Below are positions 7,159 through 13,881 of a DNA stretch of 15,324 bases, piece by piece. The stretch is from assembly GCA_937967375.1 (NCBI GenBank), contig CALCJF010000046.1, positions 1 to 15,324 of the forward strand, written 5' to 3'. The notes beneath the pieces are model-generated. The model did no database searches. It was given only the letters and a program-made list of their open reading frames with translations, and was not told the origin of the DNA. Each line of letters begins with the position of its first letter. Position 1 is the first letter of the stretch. Origin of the DNA: an uncultured Leucobacter sp. Lineage in GTDB: Bacteria > Actinomycetota > Actinomycetes > Actinomycetales > Microbacteriaceae. The translations under genes and the position numbers were made by a program.

Positions 7159-8025
7159 TTACGCCTTGACGCAGTAGTTGGTGAGTGCGCCGATACCCTC
7201 GATCGTGACCGTCACCTCAGTGCCGGGCATGAGGTACAGCGGTGGTTTGCGCGAGCGGCCTGCGCCACCGGGGGACCCCGTCGAGATGAGCGTGCCGGGC
7301 AGCAGGGTCAGTGATTGCGAAATGCTCGAGATGAGTTGAGCGACCGAGCGAATCATGTATTCGGTGGTCGAGTCTTGCACACGCAGCCCGTCGACATCGG
7401 TCGTGAGGCCGAGCGCCTGCGGGTCGGGAATCTCGTCGGCAGTCACGACGACTGGCCCGACGGGCGAGAAGCCATCGAACGACTTGCACCTCGACCACTG
7501 GGGCTCTGCGAACTGGATGTTGCGTGCGGTGATGTCGTTGACGACCGTGTAGCCGAAGACGTAGTCGAGCGCCTCTTCGGGGGTGACGTTTTTCGCTGGG
7601 CGGCCGATGACGACGCCGAGCTCGCCCTCGTAGTCGACCTCCTCGCTGAGTTCAAGAGGCAGGGGCACCTCAGCCCCGTGGCCGTTGAGGGAGTTGGGAA
7701 AGAGCGAGAAGAGCACCGGCCCCGAGTCGTTGTCGAGATTCAGTTCGCTGGCGTGTTCGTCATAGTTCAGCCCGACGGCAAGCACGATTGGCGGGTCGAG
7801 GATGGCCGAAGCGTAGCCAACCTCCGTGAGCGCGAGGCCCGCACCCTCGGGCTGTGCCGCGACTTTTTCTTGCACCCTCGCGAGCGTTTCGGGGCCCGCC
7901 TCAATGAGCTGACGCAGCGTCGCGAAGCTTTCGCCGAGCGTGTCGAGCGGGATCGCAAAATCACCTCGAACCGCAACGAGAATTGGCTGCTTGTCCTCTG
8001 CCCTGGTCACATGCGCAAACTTCAC
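7159..8025 (-). CDS. Fumarylacetoacetate hydrolase family protein
   Basis: The 288-residue product has a short N-terminal region followed by the FAH beta-roll domain (about 75-288). Likely divalent-metal ligands are E133 and E135 in DYEGELGVVIG and D164 in VVNDITARN; GLNYDEHASE (85-94) and SRCKSFDGFSPVGP (178-191) are further family blocks. The C-terminus LLPGTLISTGSPGGAG and EGIGALTNYC are typical. Members of this size act as acylpyruvate hydrolases, oxaloacetate decarboxylases or 2-hydroxyhepta-diene-dioate isomerases in catabolic pathways; the sequence does not tell which. It is cytoplasmic. The start is GTG at 8025, with no ribosome site upstream but a TAGCCT box (8037-8032) exactly placed for a leaderless transcript. 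No pathway partners adjoin it, so the substrate stays open. Confidence 0.92.
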   Translation of the reverse strand: MKFAHVTRAEDKQPILVAVRGDFAIPLDTLGESFATLRQLIEAGPETLARVQEKVAAQPEGAGLALTEVGYASAILDPPIVLAVGLNYDEHASELNLDNDSGPVLFSLFPNSLNGHGAEVPLPLELSEEVDYEGELGVVIGRPAKNVTPEEALDYVFGYTVVNDITARNIQFAEPQWSRCKSFDGFSPVGPVVVTADEIPDPQALGLTTDVDGLRVQDSTTEYMIRSVAQLISSISQSLTLLPGTLISTGSPGGAGRSRKPPLYLMPGTEVTVTIEGIGALTNYCVKA

Positions 8026-8037
8026 TTCACTAGGCTA
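8026..8037 (-). promoter_or_regulatory. Putative leaderless -10 element of the FAH-family gene
   Basis: On the minus strand TAGCCT occupies 8037-8032 and ends six bases before the GTG at 8025, placing the expected transcription start on the first base of the start codon. No Shine-Dalgarno sequence is seen. Confidence 0.4.
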
Positions 8038-8188
8038 CCGAGAACTTTGACGAGTTGCTCGTCGCAAGTCCACTACCAAAACGAAGAATCGTGATCGAAA
8101 CCCAACAAAGCCGTGTGGCGTCGGGCGGTCGGTATGCGGAATACTCTCAGAGCGAACTCTCGGCGGCGGAGGTGGAAAAGCGACCAGA

Positions 8189-8569
8189 ATGGTGAGTATG
8201 AGTGAATCAGCACTGACCAAACCAGAAATCGAGTTTCCCGAGGGGCCTGCTCCGGCTGAGCTTCAGATCATCGATGTCATCGAGGGCAGCGGTGACGAGG
8301 CTCAGGCAAGCTCGACTGTTGACGTGCACTACCTCGGTGTTGATTTCGAGTCGGGCGAAGAGTTCGACAGCTCTTGGGGTCGCGGCGAGTCGATCAATTT
8401 TCCGCTGCGCTCGCTGATCCAGGGGTGGCAGACGGGCATCCCCGGCATGAAGGTCGGCGGGCGTCGCAAGCTGATCGTGCCCCCGGCTCAGGCTTACGGT
8501 CAGGCAGGTGGGCACCCGCTCGGCGGGAAGACCCTGATCTTCGTGATCGATCTGCTCGGCGTGAGCTGA
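8189..8569 (+). CDS. FKBP-type peptidyl-prolyl cis-trans isomerase
   Basis: This 126-residue single-domain FKBP catalyses cis-trans isomerisation of X-Pro bonds and probably assists folding in the cytoplasm, since no signal peptide is present. The domain covers about residues 25-126. The pocket residues of FKBP12 have visible counterparts: VDVHYLG, EEFDSSW (the Phe-Asp pair), SLIQGWQTGIPGMKVGGRRK (the Val/Ile-x-x-Trp segment), AYGQAGG and TLIFVIDLLGV. About 24 residues of acidic N-terminal extension precede it. The start is ambiguous: ATG 8189 has GGAAAAG (8174-8180) eight bases upstream, while ATG 8198 would drop three residues. It diverges from the FAH-family gene across 163 bases in which I see no clear promoter for this gene, and is followed by a hairpin. 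Confidence 0.95.
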   Translation: MVSMSESALTKPEIEFPEGPAPAELQIIDVIEGSGDEAQASSTVDVHYLGVDFESGEEFDSSWGRGESINFPLRSLIQGWQTGIPGMKVGGRRKLIVPPAQAYGQAGGHPLGGKTLIFVIDLLGVS

Positions 8570-8572
8570 TCG

Positions 8573-8596
8573 ACGAGGGCCATTTCTGGCCCTCGT
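8573..8596 (+). terminator. Hairpin after the FKBP gene
   Basis: ACGAGGGCCA (8573-8582) pairs perfectly with TGGCCCTCGT (8587-8596) around a TTTC loop, four bases after the stop codon. No U-run follows. Confidence 0.7.
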
Positions 8597-8639
8597 AAGC
8601 GCGCCCCCAGCCCGTCTCGGGCTCGGTTGACAAAACAGC

Positions 8640-8680
8640 GGAGGCTCCACCTTGACAAGGCGGAGCCTCCTCAGTTTTCT
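8640..8680. terminator. Strong intrinsic terminator, possibly bidirectional
   Basis: GGAGGCTCC (8640-8648) pairs with GGAGCCTCC (8662-8670); after one mismatch the stem continues CCTT/AAGG around a GAC loop. TCAGTTTTCT follows, giving a U-run on the plus strand, and AAAA lies just upstream (8633-8636), giving one on the minus strand. It is the second terminator after the FKBP gene and sits about 60 bases before the permease start. Confidence 0.82.
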
Positions 8681-8741
8681 GAGCGTTCGCTGAATGGTAA
8701 GTTTCTGTATCGAGTGCCTCATCACACTGAAGGAGACGTTG

Positions 8742-10190
8742 GTGGCAGAAACCCAGCCAAAGGCTGACACGAGTTCGGGATCGGGGCAGCCGCGCGGCGC
8801 CATCGATCGTTATTTCGAGATTACCGAGCGCGGCTCGACGATTGGTCGTGAGGTGCGCGGTGGCATCGTGACGTTCGTCACCATGGCCTACATTGTGGTG
8901 CTGAACCCGATTATCCTGACCACCACGACGGACGTCGCTGGAAACCAGCTCGACTTCGGGCAGGTCGGCGCCGTGACGGCGCTCACCGCAGGCGTCATGA
9001 CGATTCTCTTCGGTATTGTCAGCCGACTGCCGTTCGCGTTCGCTGCGGGCCTTGGCATCAACGCGTTCCTTGCCTTCACCGTAGTAGGCCAGGTGACCTG
9101 GCCTGAGGCGATGGCGCTTGTCGTGATCAACGGTGTGCTCATCGTGATCCTCGCCGCGACTGGCCTGCGCCGCATGATCTTCGACGCGGTGCCCATGGAG
9201 CTGAAGCTCGCGATTACCGTGGGTATCGGCCTCTTCATTGCGTTCATCGGTTTCGTGAACTCGGGCTTCGTTACCGCCAGCCAGTCGCCTCCTGTCGGGC
9301 TTGGCGTCTTCGGTTCGGTCGCAACCATTCCGACGGTGATCTTCGTGATCACGCTCATCCTGACAGGCGTGCTCGTGGCGCGCAAGGTGCGCGGCGGCCT
9401 GCTCATCGGCCTCGTCGCGGGCACCGTGCTTTCGGTGATTGCCGAGGCTATCTGGCACCTCGGATCGAAGCAGGACAACCCGGGCGGCTGGGGTCTGACC
9501 GTGCCTGCGCTCGAGGGCAACCCCATCAGCGTGCCCGATCTGGGTCTCGTCGGAGCGGTGAGCTTCGACTTCGGCAAAGTGGGCCTGATCAGCGTCATCA
9601 TGCTCGTGTTCAGCCTGCTGTTCATGAACTTCTTCGACGCTATGGGCACCTTCACGGGCCTGTCGCGCGAGGCGGAGCTCGCCGACGACAAGGGCAACTT
9701 CCCCCGCCTGAAGTCGGCCCTCGTCGTCGAGGGCGTTGGTGCGGTTGCTGGCGGCCTGACGTCGTCGTCATCGAACACCGTGTTCATCGAGTCGGGTTCG
9801 GGTATCGGCGAGGGCGCGCGCACCGGTTTCGCGAACCTCGTGACTGGCGCGCTCTTCCTGCTCGCGATGTTCCTCACCCCGATCGCAAAGATTGTACCGA
9901 CCGAGGTCGCTGCTGCTGCTCTGGTGATCGTCGGCGCCATGATGATGACCCAGATCAAGGGAATCGACCTTGGGCGCTTCGACGTCGCCCTGCCGGTGTT
10001 CCTGACAGTCACAGTCATGCCCTTCACCTACTCGATCGCCAACGGTATCGGTGCTGGCTTCATCGCCTGGGTGCTCGTTCGCGCATGCTCGGGCAAGGCG
10101 CGCGAGATTCACTGGCTGCTGTGGGTCGTCGCAGCGGGCTTCGTGATTTACTTCGCGCGTGGGCCGATCGAGGTGCTGCTCGGCGCGTAG
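8742..10190 (+). CDS. NCS2 family (AzgA-like) purine permease
   Basis: This 482-residue membrane permease of the nucleobase-cation symporter-2/AzgA-GhxP-PbuG group probably imports adenine, guanine or hypoxanthine with protons. About twelve to fourteen hydrophobic segments follow a hydrophilic N-terminus of about 40 residues. Family blocks are GGIVTFVTMAYIVVLNP (about 40-57), GLGINAFLAFTVV (about 103-115), FDAMGTFTGLSREAELAD and the substrate-region motif SSSSNTVFIESGSGIGEGAR. I placed the start at GTG 8742, six bases after AGGAG (8731-8735). TTG 8739 is too close to that site, and an upstream in-frame ATG at 8694 lacks a ribosome site and adds a non-conserved stretch. I found no purine-riboswitch architecture in the 60-base leader. 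It converges with the solute-binding-protein gene across a shared hairpin. Confidence 0.93.
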   Translation: MAETQPKADTSSGSGQPRGAIDRYFEITERGSTIGREVRGGIVTFVTMAYIVVLNPIILTTTTDVAGNQLDFGQVGAVTALTAGVMTILFGIVSRLPFAFAAGLGINAFLAFTVVGQVTWPEAMALVVINGVLIVILAATGLRRMIFDAVPMELKLAITVGIGLFIAFIGFVNSGFVTASQSPPVGLGVFGSVATIPTVIFVITLILTGVLVARKVRGGLLIGLVAGTVLSVIAEAIWHLGSKQDNPGGWGLTVPALEGNPISVPDLGLVGAVSFDFGKVGLISVIMLVFSLLFMNFFDAMGTFTGLSREAELADDKGNFPRLKSALVVEGVGAVAGGLTSSSSNTVFIESGSGIGEGARTGFANLVTGALFLLAMFLTPIAKIVPTEVAAAALVIVGAMMMTQIKGIDLGRFDVALPVFLTVTVMPFTYSIANGIGAGFIAWVLVRACSGKAREIHWLLWVVAAGFVIYFARGPIEVLLGA

Positions 10191-10214
10191 CTCAGAGCGA
10201 ATCGAACGAACGCA

Positions 10215-10250
10215 AACGGTGGCGGGGAGCTCAGCTCTCCCGCCACCGTT
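10215..10250. terminator. Shared hairpin between convergent genes
   Basis: AACGGTGGCGGG-GAGC pairs with GCTC-TCCCGCCACCGTT around a TCA loop, with one bulged base. It sits 25 bases from both stop codons, the NCS2 permease (plus) and the solute-binding protein (minus). U-runs are weak on both sides (GTGCTTTG on plus). Confidence 0.8.
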
Positions 10251-10274
10251 GTGCTTTGTGACGACCGAGGGTCG

Positions 10275-11477
10275 CTAGTTGCCGAGCACCTTCTGATAGG
10301 CCTGGGAATAGCGGTTGTCTTCTTCGGAGGTCATCGAGCGCATGTCGTAGACCTTCGACGACATCTCTTCGTCGGGGAAGATGAGCGTGTTCGCTGCGAG
10401 CTCTGGGTCGATCTTTTCCATCGCTTCGCGTGCGCCGGCGACCGGCGTCACGTACTGCACAGATGCGGCTACCTGGGCCGCGACCTCGGGCTCGTAGTAG
10501 TAATCAATGAGTGCGTGCACCTGCTTCGAAGCTTCGGTGCTTGCGGGCATGCAGAACGAATCGATGAAGAGCGTCGCGCCTTCGTCGGGCACCACGAACT
10601 TCCAGATCTCTTCGCCGGCCTCATCGTTCAGTGCGGCGACGTCGCCGGACCAGGCCATGCCGGCCCAGACCGCTTCGGTCTGCAGGTCTTGCGTGTACGA
10701 GTTGCCCTTCACCGTGTACACCTGCCCCGAGGCGATCTGTTTCTCTACCTCTTCGAGCGCTGCGAAGAACTCATCATCGCCCCAGTCGCCTTCGATGTCG
10801 ACGCCCTGCTCGAGCATGACGAGGCTCAGCGTGTCGTCTTGCTCGCTCAGCAGGTTGATCTTGCCCTTCAGATCGGGCGCCCAGAGGTCTGAGACGTGCT
10901 TGACGCCCTTGGGGTAGAGCTGCGAGTTGTAGACGAGACCGGTCATGCCCGCCTGGTATGGGATCGACCAGGTGCGATCGGGGTCGAACGAGGCCTTCTG
11001 CACCATCGGAATCATCTCTTTGCCGACCGTCGGCAGCAGGCTGCGATCGAACTCCATGAGCTGATCCTGCTCGAGCAGGCGCACGAGAGACGAGTCGGTG
11101 AGGCAGAAGGTATCGTAGCCGGTGTCTTGGCCGAGCTTCAGCTGATCCTTGATCTTCGCAACGAATGTCTTGTTGTCGTCGATGTCTTCGAAGTATTCGA
11201 CGCGAATGTTCGTTGCCTCTTGAAACGCATCAAGTGAGGGGTACGTGCCGGTTTCCTCGTCGTAGTCGAGGTAGTAGGTCCAGTTCGCCCAGCGCACCGT
11301 ACCGGCGGAGCCATCGCCGGGAGCGTTCGAACCTGAGCAGGCCGCGAGTGACCCGGCACCAAGAGCTGCCGCGCCGAGGCCGAGACTCTTGAAGAGGCCG
11401 CGCCTGCTGAGCGAGCTTGCCTGCGCCTGCAAGACGAGGTTGCGAATCATCGGGTCGCGGGGAAGGGGGCGTGTCAC
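10275..11477 (-). CDS. Tat-dependent lipoprotein, polyamine-type (PotD-like) ABC solute-binding protein
   Basis: This is a 400-residue extracellular binding protein. The signal peptide has a twin-arginine motif SRRGLFK (24-30), a hydrophobic stretch and the lipobox LAAC with C47 as the lipidated residue, so it is probably folded before Tat export and anchored to the outer membrane face. The mature part resembles spermidine/putrescine-binding proteins: WANWTYYLDYDEETG near its start, EYFEDIDDNKTF, a conserved lobe containing GYDTFCLTDSS, then WSIPYQAGMTGLVYN and VWAGMAWSGDVAALN. The start is GTG 11477, six bases after AAGGAG; an in-frame ATG at 11555 would add 26 residues lacking signal features. 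No permease or ATPase gene adjoins it, so it is an orphan here and relies on components elsewhere. It diverges from the gntR-prp operon and probably shares its operator region. The ligand is inferred from family only. Confidence 0.92.
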   Translation of the reverse strand: MTRPLPRDPMIRNLVLQAQASSLSRRGLFKSLGLGAAALGAGSLAACSGSNAPGDGSAGTVRWANWTYYLDYDEETGTYPSLDAFQEATNIRVEYFEDIDDNKTFVAKIKDQLKLGQDTGYDTFCLTDSSLVRLLEQDQLMEFDRSLLPTVGKEMIPMVQKASFDPDRTWSIPYQAGMTGLVYNSQLYPKGVKHVSDLWAPDLKGKINLLSEQDDTLSLVMLEQGVDIEGDWGDDEFFAALEEVEKQIASGQVYTVKGNSYTQDLQTEAVWAGMAWSGDVAALNDEAGEEIWKFVVPDEGATLFIDSFCMPASTEASKQVHALIDYYYEPEVAAQVAASVQYVTPVAGAREAMEKIDPELAANTLIFPDEEMSSKVYDMRSMTSEEDNRYSQAYQKVLGN

Positions 11478-11580
11478 TGGTTGCTCCTTTGCATTGGATC
11501 GACAACCCATCCTTGCACACCAAGCGCGACAGTAATCGTCTTTGACAAATCGCATCCGGATGGGATCGCTCGGGGCAGGT

Positions 11581-11594
11581 AAATGTATACGTTT
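11581..11594. promoter_or_regulatory. Candidate GntR operator 1, near-palindrome over the solute-binding-protein promoter
   Basis: AAATGTATACGTTT is palindromic at 12 of 14 positions around GTATAC, matching the GT-N-AC core typical of FadR/FCD-type GntR operators. On the minus strand it contains TATACA, a good -10 box for the divergent binding-protein gene, so a bound regulator would block that promoter. Confidence 0.5.
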
Positions 11595-11633
11595 CGTGAG
11601 GCTGAAGTGAAGTATTGTTGCCCATTTGCGCGA

Positions 11634-11644
11634 TAATGTATACG
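11634..11644. promoter_or_regulatory. Candidate GntR operator 2, overlapping the gntR-prp promoter
   Basis: ATGTATACG (11636-11644) repeats exactly nine bases of operator 1 in the same orientation, 53 bp away, about five helical turns. It overlaps a -10-like TAATGT (11634-11639) and lies 22 bases before the gntR start, which fits autoregulation. Confidence 0.5.
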
Positions 11645-11665
11645 CTGAATGACGAGGAGGTGCCC

Positions 11666-12346
11666 ATGCGAGCGAGCGACCGAGCCTATGCAGCGCTGCT
11701 CGAAGAGATCCAGAGCGGCATGCTCGCCCCCGGCACCGTCATCGGAGAGGTCGAACAGTCGTCTCGCCTCGGGGTCAGCCGCACACCCATGCGTGAGGCC
11801 ATTGGCAGGCTCGTCGCAGACGGCCTCGTGCGTCAGCAATCGCCGCGGGTGCTCGTGGTCACCGGCTTCGATGCCGACGACATTCGTCGCCTGTTCGAGG
11901 CGCGGCGATCCTTTGAAGAGACTGCGGCGAGGATCGCGGCAGTACGTGGCGACCGCACGCACTTTGAGGCGCTCGCGGCTGCATTTGACGCCGCTCACCC
12001 AGAGAACGGTGCGCTCGCCGCCGATGAGTATTACTCGCTCATTCACCGCTTCGATGCAGCGGTCGATGAGGCGGTCGACAACGTCTACCTCGTGCAGGCG
12101 TTGCGCAACACTCGCACGCACCTCGCGCGCGCCCGCAGGCTGGCGCGCGACAACCACGCCCGCCTGAGAGCATCCGTCGCAGAGCACGCTCTCATCGCGC
12201 GGGCGATCGCCGACGGCGACCCCGAACTCGCCGCGCACGCCACGCACGTGCATCTGCACCACGCGCTTGCGTCGATCCTCGCATCTATCGCGGGCGAAAC
12301 GACCACAGCAACAACGAACGCCAACCTCACGAAGGGACCACAATGA
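11666..12346 (+). CDS. GntR family transcriptional regulator with FCD domain, probable regulator of the prp operon
   Basis: This 226-residue protein has an N-terminal winged helix (about 1-68) and a C-terminal all-helical FCD ligand domain. The recognition-helix segment is RLGVSRTPMREAIGRLVADG (34-53). FCD features include FEARRSFEETAARIAA, then IHRFDAAVDEA, EHALIARAIADGD and HATHVHLHHA, whose histidines could bind a metal as in other FCD proteins. The start is ATG 11666, five bases after GAGGAGG; an in-frame ATG at 11615 would run through the operator and promoter region and is rejected. Its stop overlaps the prpD start as ATGA (12343-12346), so it is the first gene of the operon. By position it probably senses a propionate-pathway metabolite and represses both the operon and the divergent binding protein, which is inference. 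Confidence 0.93.
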   Translation: MRASDRAYAALLEEIQSGMLAPGTVIGEVEQSSRLGVSRTPMREAIGRLVADGLVRQQSPRVLVVTGFDADDIRRLFEARRSFEETAARIAAVRGDRTHFEALAAAFDAAHPENGALAADEYYSLIHRFDAAVDEAVDNVYLVQALRNTRTHLARARRLARDNHARLRASVAEHALIARAIADGDPELAAHATHVHLHHALASILASIAGETTTATTNANLTKGPQ

Positions 12347-13881
12347 CCGTCAAGCACCACGTACGCGTATACAAGAGCGAAGAAGAGCTGCCGCGCGAGC
12401 AGCAGCTCGCTTGGAAAATCGCCGAGGTCGCGGTTGACCCGGTCGAAATCGACGCGGACGTCGTCGACATGATCATCAACCGCATCATCGACAACGCTTC
12501 GGTCGCGGCGGCCTCACTGAACCGTGGGCCCATCGTCTCGGCGCGCGCGCAGGCGCTCTCGCACCCCGTATCGAACGGTGGCGCGGGCGCATCGATCTTC
12601 GGTCTCGACGGCGCGAACGACGAGGCCCTGCGCACTAGCCCAGAGTGGGCAGCCTGGGCGAATGGCGTGGCCGTGCGCGAGCTCGACTACCACGACACCT
12701 TTCTTGCCGCAGAGTACTCGCACCCGGGCGACAACATTCCGCCGATTCTCGCGGTCGCGCAGCACGTCGGCAAGGACGGCCGCGCGCTCGTGCGCGCCAT
12801 CGCGACGGGCTACGAGATTCAGATGGATCTGGTGCGCGCGATCTGCCTGCACAAGCACAAGATCGACCACGTCGCGCACATCGGCCCCTCGGCTGCGGCC
12901 GGCATCGGCACGCTGCTCGGGCTCGACATCGAGACGATCTACCAGGCGGTCGGCCAGGGCTTGCACACCACCACCGCGACTCGCCAGTCACGCAAGGGCG
13001 AGATATCGACCTGGAAGGCGCACGCCCCCGCGTTCGCCGGCAAGATGGCTGTTGAGGCTGTCGACCGTGCGATGCGCGGACAGACCTCGCCGAGCCCCAT
13101 CTACGAAGGCGAAGACGGCGTGATCGCCTGGATGCTCGACGGTCCGAATGCGAGCTACGAAGTGCCGCTGCCGGCAACGGGCGAAGCGAAGCGGGCAATT
13201 CTCGACAGCTACACCAAGGAGCACTCGGCCGAGTACCAGGCGCAGGCCTGGATCGACCTCGCCCGTAAACTGCATGGCGAGCACCCAGAGCTCATCGATC
13301 CGGCAAACGTCACGTCGATCGTGCTGCACACGAGCCACCACACCCACTACGTGATCGGCTCGGGCGCGAACGACCCGCAGAAGTACGACCCAAAGGCCTC
13401 GCGTGAGACGCTCGATCATTCGATCCCATACATCTTTGCGGTGGCGCTGCAAGACGGAGGCTGGCACCACGTCGACTCATATGCGCCCGAGCGCGCGGGT
13501 CGTGCTGACACCGTCGAGCTGTGGCACAAGGTGACGACCGCAGAAGACGCTGAGTGGACCCGCCGGTACCACTCCGAAGACCCTGACGAGAAGGCGTTCG
13601 GCGGCCGCGTCGAGATCGAGCTTGCAGACGGCACAAAGATCGTAGACGAGATCGCCGTCGCCGACGCGCACCCGCTCGGGGCGCGTCCGTTCGCGCGCGC
13701 AGACTACATTCGCAAGTTCCGCATCCTCGCCGAGCCCGTGCTCGAAGCAGCTGAGATCGAACGCTTTCTCGAGCTCGTGCAGCGCCTGCCCGAGCTCACG
13801 GTCGACGAGGTGCGCGAGCTGAACATCGTTGCTGCGCCGGGTCAGATCGACCTCGCCGCAGGCCCGAAGGGACTCTTCTGA
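12343..13881 (+). CDS. prpD: 2-methylcitrate dehydratase (MmgE/PrpD family)
   Basis: This 512-residue cytoplasmic enzyme dehydrates 2-methylcitrate to 2-methylaconitate, the second committed step of propionyl-CoA oxidation through the 2-methylcitrate cycle. The MmgE/PrpD helical domain occupies the first half. The conserved block NGVAVRELDYHDTFLA (107-122), followed by HPGDNIPP (127-134), contains the catalytic-region aspartates and histidine; KIDHVAHIGPSAAAG and TATRQSRKGEISTWK are further family landmarks. The C-terminal domain carries GGRVEIELADG and the sequence ends GPKGLF. Length is close to bacterial PrpD (about 480-505). It overlaps gntR by ATGA and prpB by one base, so it is translated from the operon message; GAAGGGA lies about six bases before the start. 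prpB next door and prpC beyond confirm the pathway. Confidence 0.96.
   Translation: MTVKHHVRVYKSEEELPREQQLAWKIAEVAVDPVEIDADVVDMIINRIIDNASVAAASLNRGPIVSARAQALSHPVSNGGAGASIFGLDGANDEALRTSPEWAAWANGVAVRELDYHDTFLAAEYSHPGDNIPPILAVAQHVGKDGRALVRAIATGYEIQMDLVRAICLHKHKIDHVAHIGPSAAAGIGTLLGLDIETIYQAVGQGLHTTTATRQSRKGEISTWKAHAPAFAGKMAVEAVDRAMRGQTSPSPIYEGEDGVIAWMLDGPNASYEVPLPATGEAKRAILDSYTKEHSAEYQAQAWIDLARKLHGEHPELIDPANVTSIVLHTSHHTHYVIGSGANDPQKYDPKASRETLDHSIPYIFAVALQDGGWHHVDSYAPERAGRADTVELWHKVTTAEDAEWTRRYHSEDPDEKAFGGRVEIELADGTKIVDEIAVADAHPLGARPFARADYIRKFRILAEPVLEAAEIERFLELVQRLPELTVDEVRELNIVAAPGQIDLAAGPKGLF
12366..12374. promoter_or_regulatory. Possible third GntR site inside the prpD 5' end
   Basis: CGTATACAA matches the reverse complement of the upstream element (CGTATACAT) at eight of nine bases and contains the GTATAC core. 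It lies 23 bases inside prpD. It could be an auxiliary operator or chance; nothing else supports it. Confidence 0.25.

Noticed and set aside
8681..8741. Purine riboswitch in front of the NCS2 permease
   Set aside because: The leader downstream of the terminator is only about 60 bases and shows no three-way junction or conserved purine-aptamer core.
8394..10112. Several long minus-strand frames opposite the FKBP and NCS2 permease genes
   Set aside because: The plus-strand proteins carry clear family motifs. The antisense products are compositionally biased (Arg/Asp/His or Thr/Pro-rich) and match nothing I know.
10251..10892. Plus-strand open frame of 213 codons opposite the solute-binding protein
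   Set aside because: Antisense to a complete Tat lipoprotein gene; no ribosome site or recognisable motif.
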